DNA of 64,000 nt from Ephydatia muelleri (Eukaryota; Porifera; Demospongiae; Spongillida; Spongillidae). The position numbers and the translations under genes are program-made. Within the stretch, counting starts at the first letter, position 1; each line of letters opens with the position of its first letter. Below the pieces are notes generated by a model, which saw only the letters and a program-made list of their open reading frames with translations, searched no databases and was not told the origin of the DNA. The DNA is taken from positions 27,386,015 through 27,450,014 of the forward strand of contig JABACO010000001.1 in NCBI GenBank assembly GCA_013339895.1, read 5' to 3'. This document shows, one piece after another, positions 22,735-35,280 of the stretch.

Positions 22735-23690
22735 TAAGCTCACAGAGTCACACTAGAGTACATACACATACACATACACTGTACACTTGGTCTCATCTGT
22801 TATTGTAGTGCCTCAAAACTTAGCAATGATTTGAAACGTGTTTGAGTTCTGTTGCTACATAGGTTTCATATGATCAGTTGTGTTCAACCTCGAGGATACA
22901 TTGTCTCCCAACGCCAAATGTACTCACTGATGACATCATTAAATATTGGTGCAGCGTCCATTGTGTACACCACCAGCACTACATCGTAATCCTCCATACA
23001 TGCAGTACTTAATGTACAGATTCAAGACTGCCAATAAATGAGCAGGGGCCAACTATTTAGAGGAAAGTGGACCCACACTTCCTCCTGGAAAAACCCTATA
23101 CAAAAAGGGGAAAACCCAGTTCTAGCTGCTCAAAGGTTTATGAATGTGGTAGATATTACTGTACTGTGACTGCTGTGCAGGATGATCTATCAACGTGCTT
23201 CAACCTACAAGTACACCTGCGTACACGCATACAGTATGAGATAAAGCAAGTTAGGTCTGCCAGTGGCTGTGCACAATATGCCTAGACTGATTCAAATACA
23301 ATAATTTACGTACCTGGAACATTATAAAATTGGTCTTATGAATTTACTATTTTTCAAACACAGTGACACTCTAGTGTTGTGTGTGTGTGATGTGTGTTTC
23401 TGTGTGCCTATGTGATTTGGCTGCCCATCCATGCTTCATATCTGTCATTTTCATGACCTTGTTAGTTAGCTGTATCAATTTGAATAAATGGGCCATTGTA
23501 TCAGCATGTGTGGAACTTTGAACACAATATTTTATTATGTGTAATATGTTATTTTACTATGACCCAAGCTCATTGACATACCGGTACATCCATTACAGCA
23601 CAGATTGATAAAAAAAATGAACTCACGACCAACAAGGTCACTGGCAGAGACAAGTGGATGGATGGTGATATGTACATCTGGTGGATGATA
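22735..23690. repeat. Right arm of the 1-kb inverted duplication
   Basis: Reverse complement of 20090-21110, moderately diverged, with small insertions. The arms are separated by about 1.6 kb, which carries the first direct-duplication copy. Confidence 0.8.
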
Positions 23691-24489
23691 TTACTGCCTC
23701 CACCTACATGTACATGTAGGACTATGTGGACCCATCTCTGTCATTGCTAATGATGTTATTATACCTTTGCACACATGATGTAACATGTAGGGCTGATTGT
23801 ATCTTCCCCTCTCCAGTGTGGTACATAACATCTGGACATATTATTGGAGACTGCAAGGGTCTGGGAACCCGACCCTCCTGACAGAGGTGACCTCACTTCT
23901 GGACTGGGCCACCGCGGGAGCTGCACGGACACATTGTTGATAGACAATAGCTAGAGAGAGCATATAGGGGGCGGGCGAGGAATGTTCTGGATCTTTTTTG
24001 ACTCTCGCTCCGGGGTGTGTGGTTGCCTTGTGGTGTGGTGTTTGAGTCATTAAAGAGCCGAAGTCACGGTTTCCCATTACTGAGGCAGAATTCCCTCTTT
24101 GAATGGCAATAGATAGAATCACACTACAATTAATGTCCATCCAAGATGATGCATTAGCCTTCAAATGACCAGATATAAACAAGCTGTGCACAAACTCAGA
24201 CAGTCCAACAGGTGCTTGGTTATGTGACCTACAGCTGCAACTCTGTACTCTTTCTCTGTTGGTGAGTCAGTGTCCCTCCATAGTTCAGTTGAGCCATGAT
24301 ACATGCATACCTTCTAGCACCTAATCATGTGATACTATAGAAATGATGCAAGCATCATGCAACTGTAATCTACACTGTAGCTACCCTGCTAATAACTAGT
24401 GTTAATAGCATAAAATAAATACTTCTGTGTCAGGGGCAGGACAATTTGTCTATTCATTATTTACGTTTTAATTTGTTCAACAGCTAGTG

Positions 24490-25000
24490 TTTAGTTCAAG
24501 GTCTACAGGCAAGGATTTTTGTGTCTTTTGGGAGAAACTTACCACACTTCTAAAGAACAATTTACATGTTTCCATGGAGACATGCTTGTGCATCCACACT
24601 GGCTGATGTGGGAGGGTCACGGAAGGATGTTTACAGTAGCTCAAACACTAGCTTAGTAACACTACACAAAGAAAAAGGACAGATAACTTGTGTGAAGATA
24701 TATATTTTTTGTTTCCCCCCTTTTAAATGACCCATTGCTGCTGGACCAGGAGTGTAGCATCTTAATTCAAGAGTGTATTATTTACTTCACCAGACAATGT
24801 GTGTGAGTGTATTTCGATTATTAGTGCCATGATTAAGTAACCATATCAACGTGGCAAAAGAGGCTCACATGTGCAAAGAGGGAGACAAAAGATATTAGTG
24901 ATGAAACTACCCTACCATTACATGTGGACAAGTACATCTTGAAAAATGTGGTGTGTTATTTCAAACATGACAACTTATGGAGTTACTTACACTGTCAATA
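24490..25000. repeat. Direct duplication, copy 2
   Basis: Second copy of 21905-22425, ending just before the (GT)n tract at 25017. Confidence 0.8.
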
Positions 25001-25013
25001 TAACACCAATAAG

Positions 25014-25016
<3 letters not shown>

Positions 25017-25078
<62 letters not shown>

Positions 25079-25575
25079 AGCAAATATTTCTGATGAGTTT
25101 GTTTGTTTATGTGCTTGGTGTGTACTTTTTAGTTAAACATTTGAAAAGAACATGTTTGTAGTAATGTTTAGATGAGTTTGAGAGTTTGGGTGTAATTGCT
25201 CATAAACTTAACAACGATTTAAGAATTGTTTGAGTGAAATTAAATGCTTGCATGGTAGGCCAAAATAAACATTCTTTGTAGTTTCACCTTTGCATTTCCA
25301 TTCAGGTGTTTATGAAGACAGTGTGGTTATTTACACTGCAGATCAGAAAATCACCCCTTAGTTTTCACAGAAATATTTATAGTGTATAATCCGCAAGAGT
25401 AAAACATGTTTTCGAATACACATGGAGATGTATTACCCATGTGTGTGTTTGTGTGTGTGTTTGTGTGCATGTGTGCACGTGTGTGCGTGCACGTGTGCTT
25501 GTGTTTGTGTGTGTGTATGGCATGTGTGTGTATGTGTATGTGTGTGTGTGCATGCATGTGCATGTACGCATGTGT
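25017..25575. repeat. GT microsatellites
   Basis: A pure (GT)n at 25017-25075 and a degenerate GT-rich stretch at 25440-25575 with interspersed 'gcatgtg' and 'gcacgtg'. Confidence 0.92.
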
Positions 25576-25799
25576 ACAAGTGTATTTGGTACTTGGCTGG
25601 GGACCCTCCATTGTTCAGTTCAGTCATGATATGAGCACCAGTCAACACAACTTTTCAATCGGTGTGCTGTTTATGAACATCTGGAAAAGTAGTAGAGTAC
25701 TCCTACAGACAAATGATGCCTTGAGATAAAGACAGTGAAGAGCATGACAAAGCTTCTGATCCCATTAGATTTAGACTAACTGGAGCATGTTGTGTCATG

Positions 25800-25925
25800 A
25801 CTTACCAGTCGCTCGCGTAAAATAGTACCGTGAATAACCACGGATTACAAATCGCAGACCACCATAATCCCGCGTAATTTACGCAATAACTCGCGAGAGT
25901 AAATTACAATTTTTCTCGCGTAATA
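25800..25925. repeat. CpG-rich palindromic segment
   Basis: Several short self-complementary strings in an otherwise CpG-poor region: 'cgcgtaatttacgc', 'actcgcgag' and 'ctcgcgtaa'. They look like the remains of a small hairpin element. Confidence 0.4.
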
Positions 25926-25979
25926 TCATGCAAAATTTTCCCAGGGAAGCCTGTTTGGGGAGGGGAGGGTGTGTTAGGT

Positions 25980-26160
25980 AAGAGGTGTGTGAGGAGGGAG
26001 GGCGTGTGAGGAGGGAGGTGTGTGAGGAGGGAGGTGTGTGAGGAGGGAGGTGTGTGAGGAGGGAGGTGTGTGAGGAGGGAGGTGTGTGAGGAGGGAGGTG
26101 TGTGAGGAGGGAGGTGTGTGAGGAGGGAGGTGTGTGAGGAGGGAGGTGTGTGTAGAGGGA
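25980..26160. repeat. 16-bp minisatellite
   Basis: Unit 'gtgtgaggagggaggt', about 11 copies, with a variant first unit. Purine-rich on the plus strand. Confidence 0.92.
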
Positions 26161-27107
26161 GGAAGAGGGGTGGCTGGCATGACAAGAGCCATTGGATGGA
26201 TGGATGTGTTTACTACTCTACTAGTACTCTAGGCTTTGTCACTGCATGTACTACCTTTATGTCATGTAGCAACACATCCTTGATGGGAGGAGCTGGTATG
26301 TTAGAATACCACCAAGGGTCAGAGTTCCCCTCAAACTTAAATCTGTCATCATTAAATTCATGCTCTTAAATTTAAGTGACCTCAGAATTTTTGATTCTTG
26401 AAATGTTGTGAACTGCAAATGCTTGCAGAGTGAGTGTTGCTTTGTACTGTAAAGATTTCATGCTATCGCCTTTCTGAATAAATGGTGAAGCAATCACATA
26501 TTGAAATGGCAGCAGATTTAAATCTTAATTTGGAGATGATACATGTACGTGTACATGTACAGCTGTATGGTCACCTGTCAATCAACATATGCATGTAACA
26601 TATTGTGACTAACCATGTAATGTTGTGGCGTGTCTAATCCAGGGTGTGCCCATTTGAAATAAGAGGTGTGTAAAAGCATGAATGCTTGTGTGTGTGTGTG
26701 CACATGTGCATACAAGGGTGTGCATGCTTACAAATGTGACATACCAAAACTGCGAGATTACCTTTGCATGAGTGCACATATATATCCTCAGTAGGGCTAG
26801 TAGTCTGCACACAGGTATGTTGTCACAACATTTATATCTTGCTGATGGATGACACTATATACAGCATGCAAAGATGAAATATAGGGGCCTGCATATAGTT
26901 TGGTGTTCACACAGAGCCTTGAAAGGGCAAGAATCCAGCTCTTACGAAATTTGTCTATTTAGGTGATTTCTATCATCAGGTTGAAAGAGTACATGTATAT
27001 GCACTACAGTAATGTGCATCAACCAAGCTCGTGGGCAATGCCAATTATTACAGTACACATGTTGTGTGTATGGCATGTGTGTGTGTTGTGCAAAAAAAAA
27101 AGTGTTG
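26161..27107. other. No gene recognised
   Basis: AT-rich DNA with one strong 'acatgtacgtgtacatgtac' palindrome near 26540 and a GT patch at 26688-26705. Confidence 0.5.
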
Positions 27108-27238
27108 TGCATTGCAGGAAAATGTAGTTAGCAAACAACTTACATATGAACAAACAACTGATCAATGTGTTGTTGACTGCAAAGTGTTAACTGCTTAGAT
27201 AAACAGAGTGGCTTTAGTATTGCCCTTGAAAGAGTTAA
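27108..27238 (-). mobile_element. TTAA-bounded MITE, copy 2 (truncated, reverse)
   Basis: Reading the minus strand from TTAA (27235-27238): 'ctctttcaagggcaat', 'actaaagccactctgttta', 'gtaagttgtttgc', 'tcctgcaatg'. Same family as 13378 and 52374. The far end has no TTAA. Confidence 0.6.
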
Positions 27239-27767
27239 CATACCAATGTTCCTAGCCACAGTCTGGCAACTAATGTTTTAATTTGATGATGTGGCTGTTA
27301 GCAGCAAGGTCATGAAAATCAAGTGCTCTGTCAATACACAGAATCTCATGTGAAGGCATGTTGCTTGAATAAACATTTTTGCTGTCTCCATGATTCTTAT
27401 TTTTAAGATAAACAATTAGTATGTTTACCTTTAGTGTATGGCAGCATGGTATGTTGTTTTTCCATGCATCATCTTTTGGTTTCATAATTTGTTACTTAAC
27501 TAATGGACTATTCAATAAAGGCTTCCCACCTCATACATTAGCCTGACTCCAATAAATGCCTCCCCATGGACATTGCTGAAGCAACTATAATTGTCACCCA
27601 CTCTCCTACCATGACCACTTTCCCACAGGGGTTCATTGGTATACTCATATCACATAATCCATTAGCCACATATCAGGAGGTGTGATGGGTTCCATAATAC
27701 ATATACATGTATACCGGATCAGGTGGTAGCTTTTTTCAGTCCAGATGGACAGATAAGATGTGTGTGT

Positions 27768-27801
<34 letters not shown>

Positions 27802-29394
27802 TGTGTGTGCTGTATAGTGCACATTCGTTGTAATGAGTGTAGTAAACATTCACTGAAGCTTTATGACATGCTCAGGTCACATGTCATAAGGAAGTGTAGT
27901 TTGTCAGATTCAGGGAAGCACAGACATGTCATCACTGTGTGGGAAGGTTTTCTTATTGCACTGATGGGAGTGAGAGTGTGTAAAGAGCAACCAGTGATAC
28001 GATACATGCACTTCACTACTTACCTGATTTTCATGACCTTAATCAGCTTGATTACCCCAGAGTATAATTGTACTATGTGCAACATTTTGTGTCTATGTGT
28101 ATGGATTGTGGTTAACTACATCCTAGGTCTTGTAGACTACTTTCCACTAGTGGTGGTCAAGGATCAAACCACGGACTCTCCACTTTTGGAGGGTAAGTGT
28201 TGTGTGAGCTTACAAGGAAATGGCTACACATACAAAATAAAGATGTTCTTTTATCAGAAATTTAGTAATTTCCTCTTTGTGGTGATTGGTATGGCTCCAG
28301 ATACACACGCACACACACACACATGCATGCACACACATACACACATGCATGCGCACACACACACACAGCAAGTTAAAATATTTTTCACAACTACATGTAC
28401 ATGACCATACAGATGACACCACACTTTGCTTGTGTTAAAATTAGTAATTGCATGCAAGATGTACACCTCTCCCTTAATCCCAAATCAATTACCAAGTTGC
28501 TACACCAGTTTGTATATACCAGTGATCCGTGTACAAATTATTGCCAACCTCGATCACTACTCCAATGTGAGCCCATCCATAATTACATGTACTTGTCCCA
28601 GCTTATTGTGATGAGCCACCACATCTCCTCCTCCTCCTGGCTTAATGGTGACTGCACGGTGGCCATAATAGCTGCCAGGACTGCGACCTCCCTGCGTTTT
28701 TTAAGTTCCAAAGAGTTCCAAAGAGTAGACATAATGTTTCTAAACACCACAACACATGTAGACAGCAATACAGCATGGTCACATTGTTGCCAAGCATGTA
28801 ACCAGGCTGTTCTCTTCAAGGACAATCATATTACAGTTCAGCCAACACACCTGAGGCAACACAGCTGCTGCCCATTCAGGGAGCATAATGCTTTCACTGA
28901 CTAATGATGTGTTGGGAAAAGTACTGGTAGAAAGAACAGCATGAAAAAAGCCAAACACATGTTGTGTCACTACTAGCCACACCTTTCAGACCACCACATA
29001 TTATATGCAACAGAATGTTGCTGCCATTCAAACCCTATAGCTGGAACAAATTGTCTAGTACCTACCATGTGCATGAATGATGTGTGTGTGTGTGTGTGCA
29101 ATGTCTGCATGTGTATGGATGTAAGTGTGTGTGTGTGTGTGTGTTGTCTGCATGTGTATGGATGTAGGTGTGTGTGTATGCATGCAAACATGCTTTGCTA
29201 ATCTCACCTCATATGGTCCCACATCATTCAGTAGTCTCTGGGTCGGCTGTGGCTCTATGCTTCACAGGGCATGCAACACCTTGCACGCAGCTGGCCAGTG
29301 GCCTGATCACCTGATCACTCTGTCTCCCTCCTCCACCAGTGATTGCACACCAGTTCGGAAGATGAGAGCATGTAGTGTGATGATGGAAGGTATG
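27239..29394. other. Repeat-rich DNA without a supported gene
   Basis: Holds GT tracts (27760-27805, 29075-29150) and CA tracts (28303-28372). Open frames of up to about 210 codons run through the GT tract at 27760 and on to 28404, and another lies at 28395-28904. Neither shows a domain or conserved splice context. Confidence 0.4.
27760..27806. repeat. GT microsatellite
   Basis: (GT)n with a few interruptions. Confidence 0.9.
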
Positions 29395-29540
29395 TGAGGA
29401 GGAATGTGGAGATGTGTGGGGAGGGTGGAGTGTAGGGTGGAGTGTAGGGAGGAAGGTGTGTGATGAGGGGTGTGTGATGAGGGGTGTGTGATGAGGGATG
29501 TGTGATGAGGGGTGTGTGATGAGGGGTGTGTGAGGTGGGA
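29395..29540. repeat. GA/GT-rich minisatellite, 12-14-bp units
   Basis: Units of the type 'gtgtgatgagggg' and 'gtggagtgtaggg' alternate. Purine-rich on the plus strand and similar in style to the array at 25980. Confidence 0.85.
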
Positions 29541-31380
29541 GGTGAGAGGGAGATATGTGAGGAGCAAAGTGTGTGGACAAGAGTGTATGTTGCTAAGTGC
29601 TTTGTAATCATCAACATTAGTGTGTACAGTATGGTATTTAGTATTTGAATTGCCAGGGGGATTTGATCCCTTCTCACCTGGGGGTTAAGATGGCTACAAT
29701 GAATGGTCTTAAACTTAAGCAATGGTACAATTTCTTTAATGTTTCACTTGAATGTCGTCCAACACTGTGTTGTGGCCACAGCATACATACCCGGCATATA
29801 TAGTTGACATATGGGTGTGGCAATCCTTTGTCCTTGGCATACTAAAGCGCTAGCGATAGGTACGTGCATATTGTCTGAGTCAGAACTGGTTGTGATTACG
29901 TTTATCGAAATTACTATTCAGTACTCATAAAGTGTGTGCTTATACTGGAATCAGAACACTGTATGCGTGAAGCTTACGTCGCGCTGTGGATTCTGGGCCA
30001 CACATTAATTCAGACACATCACTCCGCCCTGTGCGTTATTTAGAATTTATTGTTTACCGGACTTGTTTCTAGAATCTGATCATACAACCTCGATGGTATC
30101 GCCCTATAACACTATACGGCTCTTCGTTACTAATTGTCACTATCATATCACGATTGCGTATTCTGACAGTTCGCACTTACTATTTAGGAGTCCTCCAGTG
30201 GCCAGTACTGCACGACTTCTGTATTTATTTCATAAGTTCCAGCAGATGAGCTGTTGTTTCTTTGTTCATAATTCAACTTAGAAGCATTGTAGGGAAATGG
30301 AGCTCACGGTTGCAACTGAGTAGTAATGGCAGCTGGATAATTCACTTCAAAACCAAGCACTATGTGGAGTCTCTAGCTCCAGAGTGAATCTGCATGCTTT
30401 GCGAAGTGAGTTTTCTTATTATAGTACATGTGTGATATGTATGAACTGTGCACACACATGCAATGTTGGCCATGTCCAGTAAAAGTTTTGATAGAATTCT
30501 GTTTATGTGGTCTTACACTTTACAAAATGGACCACATAACAGAATTCTATTTCTTTCACAGAGGCACACTTATTATTTGTGACTTTGCTCAAGTTAACTG
30601 CATGCATGATACAAGCTAGTTAGAGATACTTATATTGTCTGTTGGTGCATAGTTGACAACAGCAGCAGGGATACATGTATGTAAAGGCATGTATATGTCC
30701 CACACACAGTACTATGCAGAGGGGTCATGTTGTATTCAGCCCCTCATCTGATGCTGAAGCTAAAACCAGAGGCATCTCTGTGGATGTCCTCGTCATCACT
30801 AGAGGGATGGGGATGAGGAGGGAGGGGTGGGGAAGAAACAGTGCCTGCACTTGTGTTGTTACTAGTCTTTTGTGTGAAACTCCCAAGTTATGCATATCAC
30901 TCACACAGGTGTCAGGTTACGTCTGGCTGTGCTTGCGCTGTACAGCATATCTATTCTCAAATAAGAATTAAGATTAGATAGATCATTGTCAAGCAAATAA
31001 CAACTATGAGCTGGGTATTCGTTTTACTGTTCTCGGTAATGTTTACTCAGATGTGTTACATTGATGTACTAATAATGTACTTGTTTGCATGTGTGTGTGT
31101 GTGCATGAGATACTGTTGTCAATACATAGAAGTACCGTACATCTACCGCTGTCGACACACTTACACACCCATGATCACACATTTCATTCTCAAACTAACC
31201 AATACATATACTCATTCACTGCAGTATGGTGCATGGTTGGAATATCAAACTCTAATTCTGAAGGTCGTATATCAACACAACACTTCACAACACAAGAATA
31301 TGTATGGGGTACTGGCTACCATTCCGAGGCTTCTGATTGATAATGCAAGTTGTGCTGACACCTGGAATCATCAGGAGAAT
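29541..31380. other. No gene recognised
   Basis: AT-rich DNA with short frames only. A 'gtggtc...gaccac' and 'cagaattctatttctt' pair near 30495-30560 suggests a small hairpin. Confidence 0.45.
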
Positions 31381-32049
31381 CTATGTCATAATCAGAATGC
31401 TGCATGCATTTGCTCTTGTGTCGCAACTGCTTGTGTATGCATGGTGATTGTGAAATTTGTGCTCGCAAAGCAAAGTGCATTCATTACATGCAGTATATAA
31501 ATCAATGCTCAGGGTTATGTATATAGTAACGCCATTTGAGGATATAAATAATCTTTTATCGTGCGATCGTGAAACAATCGTTATACGCTCTTTAATATTG
31601 CTCAACTTTGGCAGAAGACAACCCTCTGGGAGAAGTGTTAAGGTAGGCAAAAATTCAGTATGCAAATGCTGCAATGCGTTGACGTCTGTGCACACAGCAT
31701 TGGGGGATGTGGCTAGTAAATTGTACGTGCTTATTGCGTCCGCCGATTTATAGCTACCGTCCCGCCATATGCATGTAGTACACATGTTACCTGCCATTCG
31801 CCGCGAGGACGGTACCGTGGGCATGATGTAATACCGGGGGATTTGACGCAACTGCCTACTATCAGGCCCGTACCGCTGAAGAGGGTGGTTTGACACCCTC
31901 GGTCCGGCGTAAGCGTATAGGTAGAGATAATATTGCAGTATCTCTGGCGTAGGAACCTTAGTTTCCGGCTGGCTAGGATTCTGCGGCAGCGCAACAATAT
32001 ACAAAATGATGCGACTATGAAAGCATAATGCGGGCATATGGCAAGCCAT
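31381..32049 (-). other. Unassigned open frame of 222 codons
   Basis: The longest unexplained frame of the middle of the window. It has balanced composition, many Tyr, Ser and Pro residues and no recognisable domain, signal peptide or membrane segment. The opposite strand is also open over 31457-31753, so strand and reality are both uncertain. CpG-rich patches at 31790-31920 are unlike the flanks. Confidence 0.18.
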
Positions 32050-32099
32050 CAGTAATAAAATTTGAAGACGACTTCTGGAAGAGTCTCAGGACGTCATGG

Positions 32100-32275
32100 A
32101 ACCTTATGTCATTGTCAGTGCATGTATTTTAGGACGTCGTCGTAAGATCGTGTTACGTCGCGAGTGTTTTTTTTTTTTACGAGATTTTTTACGAAGTCGT
32201 GAGATGTGTTACGACGTCGTAGATTCTTTACGACGTCGTGAGACTTATGTCCGGTCGTCGTGAGATATTTCTAGG
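32100..32275. repeat. ACGACGTCGT palindromic array
   Basis: Repeated 'ttacgacgtcgt' and 'gtcgtgaga' motifs with degenerate neighbours, each centred on the perfect palindrome ACGACGTCGT. The array is interrupted by a T13 run at about 32168. Strikingly CpG-rich. Confidence 0.75.
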
Positions 32276-32322
32276 CTTGATTACGCCATAACGACATGAT
32301 CTTTCTTTCATACCTGTATAGT

Positions 32323-32357
<35 letters not shown>

Positions 32358-32399
32358 GGGCGTAGACAGCTATTTATGAGTGGGGGGGGGGGGGGGGGG
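32323..32399. repeat. Poly(C) and poly(G) tracts
   Basis: About 32 C residues from 32324, then about 18 G residues near 32382-32399. Similar poly(G)/poly(C) pairs occur at 33018-33070. Confidence 0.9.
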
Positions 32400-32438
32400 A
32401 GTTTTCATGGTTATGTCACGTGTACACAGGTAAAAAAA

Positions 32439-33053
32439 TGCCGCTGCATTCCAATTTCAAGAATACATTGCTCGAGGCCGAGAGTGAGAGTTCATTGTCT
32501 GTAGGTTGCGATGCGCCCAGCACTAGCAAGCGGCCGCCAACTGATGCACGTAGTATTCTGCAATCAGTTGAATCCGAGGATGCAAATAGGCTGGCAAACG
32601 ATCGATTGTAGTAGTGCCGCTAACTCAGGTACTAGTACAACTTCATTGATAGATTTGTCAACGCCCTTGCAATCTTCAATCACACCTTTGGAGTCTGCAC
32701 AATCATTACTTCCGCAAAGTGCTCACCAACCGATTTTGGCCCCTTTTCTAAACGCACTTACGGCAAGCAAACACGTTCCTTTTGTTCATCTTGGTACAGA
32801 AAGTACCAATGGTTGCATTATCAAGAAGGAAGTGACACAGTACTGTGTTACTATTGTATGATGGCAGACAAGCGAGGTCTGGTATTGCATGGAAACAAAG
32901 ATAAGGCTTTTGCAAAATGTGGATAGTCACATTGGATGATTGGAAAAAGGGCACTGTAGAAATTGAAACATTCAACGATTGTAATGATATTGTATTCATA
33001 CCAATAGGATAAAACTGGGGGGGGGGGGGGGGGGGGGCTATTGCCTCCCTTGC

Positions 33054-33084
<31 letters not shown>

Positions 33085-33312
33085 ATTTACGTAAGCGATT
33101 CTAATAGTGGCACAAGGCAACGATTCATCTTGGGTCAGGGAACATTTTTTACGGACGTGGCTCGAGTTGTTGCAAGTGCTAATAACCAGAGGGGCCTTGC
33201 AAACGAACGAGTATGTAGTGGAACAGCTGGAAATGATTATTATCTCTGTATCAACCTTGAAAAGTTATTTGGGATCTTGATTGCTACTATACACAAAATA
33301 GATGTACTGTAG
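32439..33312 (+). other. Ser/Thr-rich open fragments, unassigned
   Basis: An ATG at 32439 opens a 57-codon frame with LLEAESESSLSVGCDAPSTS. A second frame continues from about 32620 with SGTSTTSLIDLSTPLQSSIT and SAQSLLPQSAHQP. The two are out of frame with each other. A third short frame lies at 33130-33312. Composition looks protein-like, but no family is recognised and poly(G)/poly(C) runs interrupt the region. Confidence 0.2.
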
Positions 33313-34310
33313 CCAAAAATTGCCACGATTTTGGAGTTGTTACTTCTTCCGGCATCATTATAATAGCATTACAATACATATCCAGAAATGAGCGGTCAAA
33401 AGTCAGAATAATTTACTCGCGGTTTGCGAATCACCGAATATTCCCGTATACCTTCCCATACCAATGTATGGGTTAGTTGTATACCCAGGACGCCAGATTT
33501 TTCCCAGGATTTGAAATTTGAAAATGTTAGTACACTACATTTGTTATGATTTTTAGTGGTGTCGCCGTATTTTTCCTATTTAAGCTGGGGCTTCCCTAGG
33601 ATTGTCATAACATTGTCCCCAAATGTACAGGTAGTCAATGAGAAGGGTTTCTCATTACAATATTCCACGGTCATTTGTGTCAATACCTTTACGATTTACG
33701 ATTTTGATATTTGAAAATAATATAGCTAATACATCGAAAGACTATAAAATGTACTAAAAACTAGGCCTTCCTATAGAAAAATCGGCTTCCATACCCGGGA
33801 GAAGCATTTCATGTTGAATCTGTACGTTCCTCCATCTCGTGCCCTCAAAATTGACTCACGTGCGGATAGTACCATTAATGCTGTGTAGTTGAAGTGTGGC
33901 CCTCCTTCAGTTTTTTGATGGCATGAAATCGGTCCCAGACCTCTCATCGCGCTGCCCAAAAAAGTTTTCTACCAGTTGAGTTACTATGCGATCTTACCCG
34001 ATGCGATCGGGATCGTTTGTATAAATCGCGCATACAGTACCATCCAGACGTAGCTTCTTGACACACGCGTGCGCGCGTCATGAGTGATACCCGTTCGTGA
34101 CTCGAGCATACTTGTGTTTCACACGCTTCAGGTTAGTCGTGGCGCGAAGCGACATTTTCGAGACACGAACTCGCGTGATGGCACCCACTCCCTCAGTTGT
34201 AAAATTCTATGGACAAAATTTCTACAATTCAGGAGCCCTTTGCTTGAATGCAAAACTAAGTTGTTTGTGAAGCCAGAACAGAGTAAGACTATGAGCTGTG
34301 TGTGTTGTTA
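33313..34310. other. No gene recognised
   Basis: Includes a CpG-rich patch at 33960-34190 ('gatgcgatcgggatcg', 'acgcgtgcgcgcgtca') that differs from its surroundings, but no coding signal. Confidence 0.45.
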
Positions 34311-34361
34311 GTGTGTGTGTGTGTGTGTGTGTGTGTTTGTACTGTGTGTGCGTGTGCGTGC

Positions 34362-34418
<57 letters not shown>

Positions 34419-34740
34419 GCTTACAAGTGTGTACTAGTATAGACCTATTATTATGTGCTTGACCTTACAATTGTGTGCTATGTAAACTGTGATTAGCCTA
34501 ATCTGATGTTAGACTGCCTGGGGTACAAGTACATGTAGCAGTTTTTCTCTGAGAACAGTAGGTCCAGGGTAGGCCTATATGTAGGTACGTAGGTCCAGGG
34601 TAGGCCTATGTAGGTACATGTAGCTCCAGGGTAGGCACATGTACATGTAGCTCCAGGATAGGCCTACATAGGTCCAGGGTACTAGTATAGGCCTATGTAC
34701 AGTTAGGTACATTGTAGGTCCAGGGTGGTACAGGTGGTGA
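34310..34740. repeat. GT tract and a degenerate 'ggtccagggtaggcctat' minisatellite
   Basis: (GT)n at 34312-34337 and 34358-34417, then about six irregular copies of a 25-35-bp unit containing 'tccagggtaggcctatgtag' between 34555 and 34735. Confidence 0.8.
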
Positions 34741-35117
34741 TGAACACGTAGGCAAAGATGATCGAGGAGAGTGAAGATGAGGATAACTATTCAGATGGAA
34801 TTGAAGTTGACTAAAACCTGGACCCTTGCACAAGTACTTGCATGTACTGAATTACAATTGTATGGCCCTTGAAGATAATTTCATTATGTGGTAGGTCCAT
34901 TGTATGCTATGTAAACTGTGGTTAGCTAATCTAATGTTAGGCTGCCTGGTTCTAAGAGAACAAACTGTGTACCTATGTCTTAAAAGCACACACTTTATAT
35001 GTGTAGCACCTATATACAAACCACACATTGTGTGCAGCGATGGTGATGGCATGCATGGGAGCATTAGTCCTGATGCCATAAACTTCACAATCAAGTACAT
35101 GATGGGAGGGGGGTGAG

Positions 35118-35215
35118 TGGCCTGATGCAAAGCCTTTGGCCTAGTGGTAGAGGCATTTTAGTCTGTTGCATAATGTCCTGGTACTTTGTTGTTCTAGGGT
35201 TCAATAAGAGAGCTC
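35118..35215 (+). repeat. tRNA-like repeat, copy 1 (possible SINE head)
   Basis: The string 'tggcctagtggtagaggc' fits a polymerase III A box (TGGCNNAGTGG). About 60 bp downstream 'gggttcaataag' resembles a weakened B box. A related copy lies at 35945-36005. The flanks (34970-35117 and 35850-35944) are also repeated, so the repeat unit is longer than the tRNA-like part. No cloverleaf was verified. Confidence 0.35.
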
Positions 35216-35280
35216 TGTTTTAAAAGTCTGTTTGGGACTGTTTCTATGGAGATGACAATCCTATATCTATTTTTTTGTAC

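Noticed and set aside
25904..26192. Pro/Ser/His-rich minus-strand frames
   Set aside because: Antisense of the 16-bp purine-rich minisatellite.
27760..28404. A 214-codon frame with membrane-like segments
   Set aside because: Starts in a GT microsatellite and ends in a CA microsatellite. The middle has no recognisable domain and no splice signals, so it is not supported as a gene.
29224..29722. HTPHHTPLITHPSS-type frames
   Set aside because: Antisense of the GA/GT-rich minisatellite at 29395-29540.
35118..35215. Functional tRNA gene
   Set aside because: The A box is good but the B box is weak, and no acceptor-stem pairing was evident; better described as a tRNA-like repeat.
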